NCBI GenBank assembly: GCA_029532625.1
Contig: JARFXM010000007.1
Location: 930,001-994,000 of the forward strand
Reading direction: 5' to 3'
Length of the DNA: 64,000 bases
From: Lomentospora prolificans
Taxonomy: Eukaryota; Ascomycota; Sordariomycetes; Microascales; Microascaceae
In this document: piece by piece, positions 13,587 to 24,854 of the stretch
Position numbering within the stretch: position 1 is the first letter of the stretch
Layout: every line of letters begins with the position of its first letter
Notes under the pieces: model-generated
Told to the model about the DNA's origin: nothing
The model's input: the letters and a program-made list of their open reading frames with translations, nothing else
The model's database searches: none
Position numbers and translations under genes: made by a program

Positions 13587-14192
13587 TACCCGTGGAGGTG
13601 GACTGGAAGGGAAGGGGTTGCCGTAGAGGTGAAATTTGGGAGTTACGGGTGCATGTGGATTAGACTCTGCCTGCTTTCAACGTCTTGCTTTTCTTTCGTT
13701 CTATTTTCTTTCCGGACCTTTTTTTTTTTTTTTTTGTTTCTTTGTTACCGTTGCGTTGATGGTGAATTCTTGACTATTCCACTTTTCGCTGGGTAGAGGG
13801 CGAGGATTCCAAGTACCATCGCGGCAGGTACCATACTACGCCCTTGTTTCTTGCTTTCGGGCGGCCCTATAAACAGAGGGTATAGCCGCTTCTCCCAAAT
13901 GATATCAAACTTAGCGATTGGTTTATACCCTTTCCGAGTTTCTTTTTTTTTTTTTTTTTTTTTTTTTTTGGGTCGTCTGCTCGTTTAATGTGAGGCAACG
14001 TCTATCGTCATTTGGTATTACATACAAGAGTGGGAATTTATAAATAATACACTTTTGGCCACTCGCGGCAGCGAATGTGGCCGCCCAACCGTTTTTGTCC
14101 TTCCTTTTTAAAAAAAACTCTTACAGATATAATATAGCTTTGTCGAAAAATGCTTTTCAACAATCCCTCACCCAATCCACATTGCTGGCTTC
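13587..14192. other. Convergent intergenic region, shared 3' flanks
   Basis: This 0.6-kb stretch between two converging genes holds no open frame of interest. It carries T17 (13719-13735) and T27 (13943-13969) runs. The remainder is presumably the 3' UTRs of both genes. Confidence 0.7.
13943..13969. repeat. T27 homopolymer
   Basis: 27 consecutive T between two converging genes, the longest T run in the window. Confidence 0.9.
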
Positions 14193-15201
14193 TTACAAGT
14201 CAACAAAGCTCTTGACGTTCTTCAACCACCTCTGGTACTCCTTCTGCTCCTTATAGTCAATGTAGTCAGGGGTAAAGGCGGCAAGGCCCTGGGAGATGCC
14301 CCTCTCCTCAAGGTACTGCTCCATGAGGACCTGGAGATCCTCATCGAGGGTGGAGAAGCTGGGGCCGGGGTAGGAGTCGACGCGGGCGTGGGAGGCCTCG
14401 GGGGTAGAAGCGAAGGCCTGGTTGGCATCGGTGTAGTAGTGGACGTTGTCGATGATGATGGCACCGTCTTGGGCGGTGCACTCAACGGAAAGAGCGCCTG
14501 GGCCCTTGGCGGGCTTCTCGATGACGACGGTGAGGTGGGTGGGGGGAGCGGCGCCGGCGTAGTCGTCGGCATCCTCGTCAACGAGGTCCTCCTCGGTGGC
14601 GGCGCGAGAGCTGTTGCGGAGTGTGGGGTCCTGGGCGTTGTTCTGGCCCTCGAGACCCTCGGCATCATCGAAGGCCTGGTCATCCTCCATCATGTCCTCA
14701 TCTTGGTAGGGGAGCTCGGTGATGGAGAAAGAGACAGTGATCCTAAATGGAACAGGAAAAAAAAATGCGTTAGTCGCCAACGCCAAATTAAGCTTGCGAT
14801 AAAGAGCGTCGAAAAGCGACTACCGGATATAATTCAACTTACTTCTCGTCGCCATGGTTCCTAACGAGCTTAACCTCCTCCTTGCCTTCAATATCGACAA
14901 GCTCGAACTGTCCGGTAGCTAAGAAATCCTTGATGCTAGCAGGCATCTGCTCCTCCTTGGAAACCTCCTCTTCGAACTGGATCTCGCTCTCAAGCTTGGC
15001 CGAGAGCTCGGCATCAACCTCGCCCGAGGATTGCGCCGCGCGGAAAGCAGAGGTAGAGAAGGAGTACGTGGAACGAGGGAGGGAGGCGCGGACGGCGGTC
15101 GCGCGGGCGGCAGGGAGACGGGCGAGGAGGGAGCTGGAGGCCCGGGGGAGCCTAGGGAGGGCGCGAGGAGCGGCGCGGCCGAGAGACCTGAAGGCAAGCA
15201 T
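14193..15201 (-). CDS. Mitochondrial p32/Mam33 family matrix glycoprotein
   Basis: Two exons, 15201-14843 and 14742-14193, giving 302 residues. The donor is GTAAGT and the acceptor TTTAG. The first about 55 residues are rich in Arg, Ala, Leu and Ser with almost no acid (MLAFRSLGRAAPRALPRLPR), a classic mitochondrial presequence. The mature part begins near SSGEVDAEL and is strongly acidic. The MAM33/p32 (gC1q-binding) fold is indicated by ITVSFSITELP, the acidic DEDMMEDDQAFDDAEG loop, LTVVIEKPAKGPGALSVECT, and the C-terminal block YLEERGISQGLAAFTPDYID followed by KEQKEYQRWLKNVKSF. Members form a doughnut-shaped trimer in the matrix and are linked to mitochondrial translation and respiratory function. 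An in-frame ATG 91 codons upstream (15474) lies in unrelated-looking sequence, so I chose the ATG that starts the presequence. Confidence 0.93.
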
Positions 15202-15821
15202 CTTTGAATTGTGTATTGGGGAAGAAAGGGAGTGAAGGTGCAAGATTAGAAGGGAAACTGGATTGAAGGAGGTGGATGATACAAGGTGTTGATAAAAAAG
15301 GAAGAAGGTTGTGATGGTGTCGCGTTTGGTTTGGGATTGAAGACGAGCTTGGAGCAGGCCGAAAAATTTCCACAGGTCAGGCCAGACCAACCAAACGGAA
15401 CCCATCATGGGGGCCTGTGGACTCCGGATATTTGGATGAGTCAGCAAAACAGCAACAAATGGATTCGCCAGCAATAGCTCGAGAATCGATGCTTAGTAGC
15501 TAATGAGGTACTGAGATATTAACCCTTGATCTTACAGGAACGAGTTGGAAAGATGTGAAGTGAACTAAATAACTGAGAATTGGCGCCTTGAAATGCTAGG
15601 CTCACTATGTTCCTAATTCCAATAAACGCCTCTAGCCATGCACTCGGTGTATAAACCCGACCAGCCCAATTAATACCCTGAAACGCCACGATAAATCTCC
15701 ATACAAAAAGCATAACCCACAATAGTCCTGGTCATGGTTGTGTTATCAATGTACTCTCTCCAACATCTGCGCCCTTAATTCGATTTTATACAATCCTCCA
15801 TGTCATTCCAAGCGCTCCAAA
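15202..15821. other. Intergenic, p32 promoter and EXO1 3' flank
   Basis: About 620 bases between two minus-strand genes. The part nearest the p32 start is A/G-rich on the plus strand (a CT-rich leader on the coding strand), typical of a fungal promoter. I see no further gene. Confidence 0.6.
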
Positions 15822-18280
15822 CTATTTATGCAGGAATCGAGACAAGTCCAGTCGGACATGGGTTGGCCCAAAGTTATCGACATCAGCTTCTGATTTGGGT
15901 TCGGTATCCTTGTCGATAAAGGGGATCTGGTCCTCACTGCCGCAGGTATTGAGGGCGGCAACTTCGTCGAGGTCGACTTTTGGTAGAGGAACAAAGGCAG
16001 GGTTGACGGGGAATGAGGCTAGCGATGATCTCCTTGGCTCTGGTCGCGCGGGCTTCTTGTTTCCCACGATAGATGCGAGAGGGGATCTTCCCCCTCTCTG
16101 CATAGCTTGGTTTCCAAGCCTTTGAAGAGGCGTCATCATGGACATGCCGGTAGATGGTGTAGCCGTCGTGGACCTGCTCAACGAAGGTGTGAATACCGAG
16201 CTTTGCGAGGAAGCCGTGGAGGCAATCGATTGGCTGGGATCGCTATCCACTTCGCTAGACTGAGAAGACTCTGTCTTGTAAAAGAACTTGGTCAGAGAGA
16301 CGCGTTGATATGATACTCGAGGCGGCGTCGAGGTTGGTCGATCCGGCGAAGGTAGGGCTGGAGGAGGCATCTCGTTTCGCTCCGCCTCTGCTGGCTCTGT
16401 TGGCTCTGCCTGCTCTTCTTGCACTGGAGTCTTCTGGCTCGTTCTTAGTCCATCATCTTCCTTTCGATGGGCTTCCTCGTCGAAAATCTCGATTGAGCGT
16501 CTCGACTGTGATGGTAGGCTCCAACCTTCCCAGACGGGCAGCAGTTTAAATGCCTCCTCGACAGAGTCGTCCGAGAAAATACACTCCGCTGGTCTAGAAC
16601 CTTTAGCTTCCTGCGAGGACGGCTTGGGCAGGCTTGGCTCCTCCGGTTCAGTCGCCTTGGGTGAGAAGAATTTGCTGCGCTCGGAAACACTGCTGCTAGG
16701 GTCTTCATCCGTCTCGTCACCAATACAGAGGCGTGCCTTCTTGAGCGGTCGTTGAGACGTAGGCGAAGGTGTCGCGAGGGGTGTGTGTTGTGTTCCACTA
16801 AGGAAGCCGGTTTTTTGTCCAGGCGTTGACTGACCATAGCCGACGTTGGCAAGCGTAGATGCCATGGTTTCTGTCTGTCGCCGCAAGCGAGGCGACGTTG
16901 ACATCTGGGCAGGTCGACTCGAAGGAATGCCGCCTCTTTGTGGTACCCTAGCTGACTCAAGGTACGGTCTGGGTAAGGGATAAACACGCGGAACTAGTCC
17001 GCCGTGAGTCAGCTCGGCGACGCGCTGGGAATCCACGGCAAACTGATTTCGATCCATCTCGCCCATGGGAATCCGACTGTTCCTCTTGAAATACGAATTG
17101 ATAGGCTTAGGATCGCGACCAGTAAGCTTTGTGTTCGGTGATCGCGTGTCGGCAGGGGTAGGTTGGAACGCCATGGACGATGCACGCCTTCTCTTAGGGG
17201 ATGGCGCTTGGACAACGATTTTCTGTTTGGTGATGGGGTTGACATCTCCAACGGCAATAGCCCGCGCCAATTCGGGCTCGACCGGAGCACCAATAAAAGG
17301 GTACTTTTCGGCTTCGTTCGTGGGGTCCTCGGTCAGAAGAACGAGCTCCTGCTTCTCCGGGCAGAATACGCGTTGGTAGATGAATGTAAGCTCGGCTTGG
17401 CGGAAGGACGGCAGGTAGTTCTCCGAGACAATCGCCTTCCCCTCGAACTGGATGCGTTGCACAACCTTGTCTGGAGTCTTGTACTTGCGAAGATATCGGT
17501 ATGCCGTCTTGAGTCCGGTACCCTTCAAACCTGGCAGGTAATCACATCCACTTAAAATCGCCATCCGTCTGAAGTCCTGGTCGGTCCAACCAGTCAACGA
17601 TACCTCGCGACAGGCACAAAAGTCGCGTCGGTTGATTTCTATACACGCGCCGTACTTGTCCAGCTTTGTGATGAGTCGTTTAGCTCCAAACACAAGCAAA
17701 TCCGAGTCCTCGGAGAGGATTCCGTCAATAAGTCCCTTTCGTTCCAAGTATACGAGCTGCGCGTCAGCTTCATATGGCGCGACGACGTAGGATATGTCGA
17801 GTTTCTTGAGTTCGTCAATCAGGTGGCGGGCCATTTCGGGCGTGATATCAATTGATTTCTGGAATTCCTGCCACGCGAGGCTCGGTTTGCCGGCTTTGAT
17901 ATACTCCATGCCCTTCTTCTTGTGCTCGTCCCTAGAGCGCGCTCTGGATGCTTCCGTTCCGGCTTTGCTGGGGAGGAAATCGCCGTCGAACACAAGATAG
18001 GGCGTGACACCAAAATGACGGAGCATGTGGACTCGACTCATTGCATACTGAACATACCTGTAGCGGGTGGATTCACGGTTAGGCAACGACATGACAGTAA
18101 ACGGCGTGGAGGCACATACTTCCGTGTTGGTTTGTCTTGGGCGAGTTCATTTGCACAGGCAATGGCTCCCCGATGGAGCCAGCCATAGGCGTCCACGCCG
18201 AGAGTCTTGCCATTATATCGTTTGAGATCTGAATGTTTTTGGATAGACTTGAGCAACGGCAACAAGCCAGACACGCCCAT
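15822..18280 (-). CDS. EXO1: Exonuclease 1 (Rad2/XPG family)
   Basis: Two exons, 18280-18120 and 18057-15822, separated by a 62-nt intron (donor GTATGT, branch CTAAC, acceptor ACAG), giving 798 residues. The start context is CACCATGGG. The N-terminal nuclease domain (about 1-100) and internal domain (about 130-240) are complete. The metal-binding acids expected for EXO1 are present: D30 (LGVDAYGW), D78 (VFDGDF), E150 and D152 (PYEADAQ), D171 and D173 (SEDSDLLVFG), and D226 (SGCDYLPGLKGTG, the start of the helix-turn-helix). EXO1 is a 5'-3' exonuclease and flap endonuclease acting in mismatch repair, end resection and telomere processing. The C-terminal 450 residues are Ser/Pro-rich and disordered. 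They include INSYFKR and LTKFFYK (FF at 645-646), either of which could be an Mlh1- or PCNA-binding peptide. Its length is within the usual fungal range. Confidence 0.95.
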
Positions 18281-19148
18281 GGTGGGCTAAAGCTACACAC
18301 TGTTGACAATGTGGAGGAAATGGATGAAGGGAGCTAAAGAGAGTGTGTGTGCGTGTGTTATTTACAAAGACAAACCGCGATAGATGTCCATGGGGAAAAC
18401 AAAACCCCTGGGAAAGGTGCAGGTAAGAAGAGGCCTTTGTGGGTGAGATATTGGCTGGGACGTGAAGCCGACGTCTGGGACTAGGAAGTGGATTAATATT
18501 TGAATGGAACTCTTGACGCGTCGTGGTATGTACCCCCTGGCGGCCGTCGCGTGAGGTGGGCGCCTAGAATGTTTGGGGGATTTAGTGGGCTCAGTGGGGA
18601 GGAATCTTTGGACAGGGGGTTCGCTCAGTGGTAGAGCGGCATGACCAGGCATTAGAGTGTTGCAATTTTACTTGATATGGCATAGTCGCCCATGCAAGCT
18701 ATTTCCAGGGCAACGACATCTGGGACATCATGACATGGCGGGGAATCGAAGCTTGCCATGAGCTGCCACCTCAGACCACCTCTGCCCACCTGGCGGTGCC
18801 CCGCTCCAGCTTAAGACCACAGCCAATAAACTGAAGCGACACCGTCGATTCAATGTTTCGACCGCCTCCGGCCTGACCGATACCATGCCTAATACCAAGG
18901 TACTACATTGGAGTGTCGGGCAGTGGTCAAGTCATCTGGTGTGGGCGACTTCATCTTGAGTATTACCTAACCCACAACCTGTTGGAGAGCAAAAATTCAG
19001 CCCACTTCGCCGCGTGGGGTTGTATTGGGGAAACTTTTTCTTTAACCCGCTTGGGGGATCTGTAAGAAAAAGTTTATACGTACCAGGACTAGAATAGGAG
19101 CATTGGTGCCCGGATATCAAATTTCTAGGCGAATCGCAGATATTCACG
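18281..19148. other. Divergent promoter region between EXO1 and TMA16
   Basis: About 870 bases separate two divergent gene starts. A stretch at about 18,614-18,660 resembles the 5' half of a tRNA (CTCAGTGGTAGAGCG, box-A-like), but no matching T arm or acceptor strand follows. A short GT-rich run lies near 18,343-18,360. No open frame is convincing. Confidence 0.55.
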
Positions 19149-20016
19149 ATGCCTTCCTCTTTTGCAAAGACTCGGAAACAAATCTCCAAGAAACGAGATG
19201 GTAACATTAATACTCTTCATGAAAACTCACGAGACTCCAAGCGGCTTCACCGAGCCAGCGTGAGAGACGAAAGACTCGACAAGCTCGCCGCCAGCCGTAG
19301 CAGGAGGGAGCAGCCCATGAGTGCGTTACCCTATGCTACCAATCTCTATCCCTTTTTCTCATTCCGGTTTTCGAATGTTCTTTCTACCTTCGTAGTCTCA
19401 TGGATTTCTGAGTAAATCGGTGTGCATTTTCTAATCATATTCGATATAGTCGACCGTGTCTCTCACTTCAAGCGCAAGGTTGCTGCGAATGGCTCAAAAC
19501 CTCTTACACAAGAGCAGGTAGAGAAGCTTATTGATGAGTATGCAGTCTCCCATCTCTGCTCCAGATAGATTGGCGGCTGCCTTTGCGTGCTTGCAGCTCG
19601 CCCTCGCCATTGACTGTACTAGTTTGCTCCGACAAGTGCTAACCCAGCCGTTCTAGGTTTGTCCATCAGTACGATGACGAATTCAATACAATCAAGAAGG
19701 CTCGCCGACCAGGGAGGCCCGCGAGCGCCAAGGAGGATCTCTTGAAGAGAAAGATTGAAGCACTCACCTCTGAACACGAAGCTGGCTTCCGTTCGTCGAG
19801 CCCCACCTTTCCCTAGATCACACTGATCAGGAAATGCACCTGTTTCATTCTAACACCTATCTAGTTCTTCCCGATTTGACGGCCGGGGATAACATCCACC
19901 GTCTAGAACGCTGGGAGGGGAATTGGTCCTACCTTTGCACTCTCTCTTGGGTCCGGGTCTCAAAAGCGGGCCTCATAAGACCCTCCACATTCCTCCCGTC
20001 TTCGGGAAAACACTGA
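19149..20016 (+). CDS. TMA16: Tma16-like ribosome-associated protein
   Basis: Four exons, 19149-19320, 19450-19537, 19657-19790 and 19865-20016, giving 181 residues. The N-terminus, MPSSFAKTRKQISKKR then LHENSRDSKRLHRASVRDE, is the basic signature of translation-machinery-associated protein 16. The middle exons add IDRVSHFKRKVAANG and FVHQYDDEFNTIKKARRPGR. The last exon carries LPDLTAGDNIHRLERWEGNW and a VRVSKAG ending, matching the Tma16 C-terminus. Yeast Tma16 associates with pre-60S ribosomes. The third intron uses the less common donor GTTCGT but has a good CTAAC branch site. Without splicing it, the frame stops 9 codons later and loses the conserved C-terminus. The second intron (119 nt) also has GCTAAC before its acceptor. 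Confidence 0.88.
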
Positions 20017-22412
20017 TTCTGTTGACGTGGCACTCTCTCCCCCGTGGGCCACATGTCGACAAGGCCGTTGCCATGACACAAAGGAGAGACGGCAAGCGGA
20101 GGCCGGCCGCAGCCTACCGCCGAGCAGGGCATGGGGTTTGCCCGATCGGGTCAACTTTCTTCGCCGGGGCTTCTGGAGTATAGGGCGTGGAGGGCGTTTC
20201 AAGAGTCTTAGATTTTTAGAGACAGGATTGAATGTTCAGGCGGCTTACTAGCAGTTGATTCGCGCATGCTTCCGGTTAACGACAGCGGAAATGCAAGTGG
20301 CGCCCGGCGAACGGCGTTTTTTGGACACATCGCTGTTTTCCTCAACTCTGTTTTGTGGTTGTTTCGAAGCAAGGGGAAAAGCATAAGAATTCTGGTCTCG
20401 AGAGTTTGCCGAATTCGATGGTGGGGGTTTGCAAACGAGCATCATCGGGGGTTGATCAATGAATTTAAATCCAAATTGGCGAACCTTGACCTCTTGCTAG
20501 ACACCCTTCCCTTGCCTATCCATTCCTTTGCTATCCTAGACTTCAGATACCCAACTCACCCCTTTGTACAAGCGGCCGACCCTGAGAGCTTTGGATCGCA
20601 GCCTCCTTCCACCTACTTCATTCATTAGATGCCATCCACTGTCATGGGACACCGCCACGGGGTCGCATGGGATTCCGAGGCGTTTTTCACCCGCATTGTT
20701 AACGTTACTTTGTTTGGTTCCCATCGATCCGTCTGTCTACACGCTCGTCTTCCCCCCGTCTCTCGGCACATGCGTGCGTGGCGGATCGAGGCAAGTACCC
20801 GTGGAAAAGCATGCGAATTGGCCCTGCCCCTGCTCATCTTCCAAGACATATATCCAAACCGTCGGATATCCTCCCTGGAACAGTCAGTATCTCAAAACTA
20901 CATCTCCCACCCCCTTCTCTACCTGCATCCGGAAGCGTCCTCCACCCCAAACCTAAGATGGGGTAAAAATGGAAATTGTTCTTTCTCACCTTCTACAGGG
21001 TACAAGTGCAACAGCACCCGGCAGCCAACTCTTGCATAATTACCTCCTAGCTTGCTCTTTCTTCTTTTTCTTCTTCTTCTTCTTCTTCTTCTTCCCGTAC
21101 GTCTACCCCATCCGCACGGATACGCGCCTTGCACATTGTCTTTCGGTAGCTTCCCCTTGCATCCTCTACTGGTAGGTTACATGTACAAAGCATGGACTCA
21201 TGTTCGATCCGCTCGTTCGAAGGTGTTTCCCAGCCCCAGAGTGTCATGTGTGTCAGATACATCGTACAGTATGATGAAATCACATCGTTAAGGTTGCGAT
21301 GAGCCGGAGACCGCCGAGAGAAGATGTGCTCGGCGCACGAGCGATGCTATTGGCTTGCGCTGTATCTCCGCCTGTCGTGACGTCGGCTCAGCAGTTCCAT
21401 GTTGGTAAAAGGGGAACCAAAAATGTGAAAGGATCTTAGCAGTGCTTGAGCCCAGGCGGAATATAACTTCTCGATTCCCAGGGGGGTTAGCTCAGGAGAT
21501 TTTTGTCGAGAAACTCTCGAAATCGATTGCGTCGGTTCATGTAGCACACCATCTGTGGTCTTATCTACTACCTATCGAGCAGCCACAACTCCACTTGAAG
21601 CTTCCTCCCCTCCCTTCATTCAGGTATAAGATGTCAAACTAGACTTCCTTGACTAGACTTCCTTGACTCATCGATGCTAATAGGTTTTCGAGAATAGTAT
21701 GTGCAAATACGTAAAGCATCTTCGTATCTGCTATGTCTGTGAGTACGAAGATACGGTCCTTATATCGGAACGACCGTGTCCACCAGCCAAAAAAAGCGGT
21801 GTATTCGGCAGTTGCGACCAGGGCATCGCAAATGGACGCAACAGAACGCAATACCAGTGCTGGAAGTGTAAGGATAATGTTATGCGCATCTCTTCACAGG
21901 CGACGGAGTATACCAGGCGACAAGCTCAGCTAAGCTGAGCAGATTACAGTCTTTCAGAACACTCGTCTCACATTTCTCACTATGTATCTCATTTTATTTC
22001 CGTTTCTGCGGCTCATTGGTTGGCGGATGGATGTTCGATTATTAGACAGCCGCCTTTCTGAGAAACGGAAGAGTGTAGAGTGGGCGGACGGCAAGGATTC
22101 GGAGTTTGAATTGTCCCACGGTGACATTATATGGCGTAAAAGTCCTTGCTTCGAAGACTGAATTTGGTTATGGGCAGCTCCCAAAGCACTACTCATGAAA
22201 GCTGGTCTATTCAAGTATCTACCGGGAGCGGGCAGCCCGGCTGAGAAGGCAGTTAGATTCGTATATTTTACACGTATACAAAATACACCCAAAGCTCTAA
22301 GTGCGTCGGGAAGAGTGTTTGTGACATCGCGAGGACGGCGAGCTTGTTACAGCATGTAAAAAGAATCGCGGGACGTGTGTATCTATGGAAGATCGGTTCC
22401 ACTGATGGAACC
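20017..22412. other. Intergenic, 2.4 kb, no supported gene
   Basis: Open frames here are short and overlapping, with no recognisable domain or splice-consistent structure. A CTT-rich microsatellite lies at 21061-21094. The 3' UTRs of TMA16 (+) and the peroxiredoxin gene (-) must fall at the two ends, since the genes converge. Confidence 0.5.
21061..21094. repeat. (CTT)n microsatellite
   Basis: Imperfect then perfect CTT/TTC triplet tract in intergenic DNA. It encodes only a spurious poly-Phe/Leu or poly-Glu frame. Confidence 0.85.
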
Positions 22413-23177
22413 TCAACCAAGGACGTTCTTCGCCAAAGAAACTTTTGCACGCAATTCCGTTAGCACGTACCCCCAAAACAGGTCTTGACTGATTTGCGAA
22501 TAACTTTATACTTACCACTTGTGCCGGTGTTGTCGGGCTCAACGTATGCGGCCGCAACATGGCCGTTCTCGATTACGAGAGCATATCGCTTGCCCCGAAC
22601 GCCTCCGAAGATGGCGGTTCCGTCGAAGTCGAGATCGAGGGCCTTGGTGAAGGCGGCGGAAGGGTCACCGAGAAAGCGGATCTATAGTTGTTGAGCGTGT
22701 TAAATATCTTGTAATGCTGTTAGTTGCATGTGGATTAGTGCGTCACTTACCCCAGTCTGCTTCGCGGGGTCCAACTGTTCGCCCCAGGCCTTCATCCTGC
22801 GACATCGTCAACATTTCACTATCGAAACACCGAACTATTTCCAAGACTCACACAAAAGCGTCATTGACCGAGACCACAAAGACGCGACCGACGTTCCTTA
22901 GCTTGGGGTGGTTCATATAGCCAGGGACGTGGGTGGTCGAGCAAGCGCCCGAGAAAGCGGCGGGCACACCGATAATGATGCCATCGCCACCTCCAAACTC
23001 TTCAGCGAGGTTGACCTTGTTTCCGGGGGAATCTTCGCAGAGGACCTCGAGGTTAGGTACCGGGTCGCCTACTCGAACAGCAGCGGCGCGGGTGGCATGG
23101 AATGCTCGGTGAGGGACAACAGGGGATATGGCAGGTCGGAGGAGAGAAAGGCGTGAAAACGGTGCGCGAAAAGCCAT
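22413..23177 (-). CDS. Mitochondrial peroxiredoxin, Prx5/Ahp1 type
   Basis: Four exons, 23177-22852, 22796-22751, 22681-22516 and 22441-22413, giving 188 residues. The last exon is only 29 nt and encodes the final residues of VSLAKNVLG. The first about 33 residues (MAFRAPFSRLSLLRPAISPV and the following AFHATRAAA) form a mitochondrial targeting sequence. The thioredoxin-fold peroxidase active site is PAAFSGACSTTHVPGY with peroxidatic Cys79 in a PxxxSxxC motif. VSVNDAFVMKAWGEQL, IRFLGDPSAAF and GGVRGKRYALVIENG are the other family blocks. It reduces H2O2 and alkyl hydroperoxides. The only other cysteine is C47, 32 residues before C79. This spacing resembles the resolving/peroxidatic pair of yeast Ahp1 rather than the C-terminal resolving Cys of animal PRDX5. 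No peroxisomal SKL-type end is present. Confidence 0.93.
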
Positions 23178-24302
23178 TGTGGCGACGATAGATTTAGTTG
23201 ACCTTGCTAAGATGGCTTGTGGGAGTCGGGTTGGTGAAAGGAAGCTTCAACGGTGATCCTGTTCGTTGGAGCTGATGGTGGGCGAGGTGATGTCAATCTG
23301 GAAGCTGGGAGCTGTGGGGCTGAAGCTCCCGACCAGCTGGAAAAGGACTAGCATTTCTCAACAAGCGGTGGATTACGTACTGTGCATGAAGAAGGTTCAC
23401 TCCAATGGAAAACGTTATGCTCAAGTGCTGAAACCAGTCCAGGAGATAACTCTCCTGTCACGTGCGGGGCTGTTTACCACTACAAGTAATCACGTCTTAT
23501 ATCCTGGAGGACGACGGCCTTGTCTAACACTTCGGCCCTCCAACGAATGGACAGCGAGTCCTTCAAATGCTACCAAGTCCACTAGTCAGAAACGCGGCTT
23601 GACCCAGCACATTAATAAGGGGCTCTATAAGTATTCATTGACGAGAGAGTAGCTCGTACCGGTGTTTGGATAAAAGTTGTCGTTACGACAGTAGAATCAA
23701 CCAGAAAGGTCACCGGCCCTCCTCGCAATTAGGCCGGGATGGCCACAAATACGTGCGGTGGCCTCGCTCTTATGGTTCCACATTCGGCTCAGGCTAAGCA
23801 AAGATCTTGGAAAATTACGGGAATCTCATGTGTACCCTTGAATCATCGTGGTCTTCTCACGGAAGAAGGCGCGGCCCACCTCACGACTTAGGTGCGAGCA
23901 GTACCAACTGTCGCTGATTGGTGGGGAGTCTACATCCCTGGCTCGGATACTGCATGAGTTGAAGAAATAGAGTGCTAGCTTCGAAGTATCCGTAAGCATC
24001 AAGCGTGAGCTCTCTTTCCGGTAGAGTGGGAAGATAGCAAGAGCGAAGACTTTTGACTTTGAAAGTAAGACGTCTAGGTCAGATAGGATCAAGAGAGAGG
24101 TTGGTAAGACGAACATCGTCAGGATTGGATTTATACTAGTAGATTTTTCTGTTACCGCGAGCCTCTTTCAGGAAAACAGCAAGACTATCCGTGCTATGAC
24201 AAACCGCCAAATAGTAGCAAGATATAACCCTCCCCTTAACTCTTCCATCTTGGAACGTTCCTAGATCTCCCTCCGACTCCTGCTCAATCATCACCTCTCC
24301 AT
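23178..24302. other. Intergenic, 1.1 kb, nothing recognised
   Basis: Contains the promoter of the peroxiredoxin gene at its left end and the 3' flank of the minus-strand secreted-protein gene at its right end. One open frame (23266-23652, +) has no ATG start and no recognisable domain. Confidence 0.5.
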
Positions 24303-24697
24303 CTATGGGCAATTAATACCGCCGAATCGGTTCTCGGTAGCGTCCCACCACGTGGCTTCAACCATCTATACCAGCAAATATTAGCAGCAACTCCGAATCA
24401 CTCTCTATGGACCTAAATGCATCAACCTACCCCGCCATTGCAGCCAGCGCTAGCCTGGAAAGTCCATTCAAGGTTCCCGCCGCTTCCACTGCAGTCCGTC
24501 ATGCTAGGGACCGCGCATGCGCCGAACTGTTTCAAGTTGTTCCAGAGGCCGCCGCAAACTCCAGGAATATTGTCAACACCGCTAGCTTGAACGGTATATG
24601 CCTGGAATGCTCCGGTCTTCCAGCGTCTGCAGACGGCTGCAGATGCCTGAGGGGCGAATGCAGCGACAGCAGCGGCCACGATGACTGAGAAACGCAT
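24303..24697 (-). CDS. Small secreted six-cysteine protein, paralog A
   Basis: Two exons, 24697-24431 and 24365-24303, giving 109 residues. Residues 1-20 (MRFSVIVAAAVAAFAPQASA) form a signal peptide. The mature protein of about 89 residues has six cysteines (23, 48, 61, 69, 86, 108), which suggests three disulfides. The intron has donor GTAGGT, a GCTAAT branch site and acceptor TATAG, in phase 0 after Gly89. Conserved blocks shared with paralog B are NIPGVCGGLW-NLKQF, C-GG--W-F----GCN and GMVEATWWDATENR-GGINCP at the very C-terminus. I recognise this as a recurring fungal small-secreted-protein pattern but cannot name a function. Effector-like or cell-surface roles are guesses. A TATAAAA box lies 151 bases upstream of the ATG. 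Confidence 0.85.
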
Positions 24698-24847
24698 TGT
24701 GATAGAGTAAAAGATATAGAGCAAAGATAGACTGATATAAAGGTGGAGTTGTGAGTATAACTGTGTAACGTCGACGTTCAGCGTTGATTGATGATGAAGT
24801 CGGATATGGTAGATCCTGACATTGATGCAGAGACGGAGTCTTCATGA

Positions 24848-24854
24848 TTTTATA
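24848..24854 (-). promoter_or_regulatory. TATA box of secreted paralog A
   Basis: TATAAAA read on the minus strand, 151-157 bases upstream of the start codon. This is a plausible distance for a fungal gene with a leader of about 100 nt. Confidence 0.5.

Noticed and set aside
14388..14864. Gly/Val-rich plus-strand frame of 158 codons
   Set aside because: Antisense shadow of the p32/Mam33 gene.
15202..15474. 91-codon N-terminal extension of p32/Mam33 from an upstream ATG
   Set aside because: The extension lacks conserved features and would bury the mitochondrial presequence that starts at the chosen ATG.
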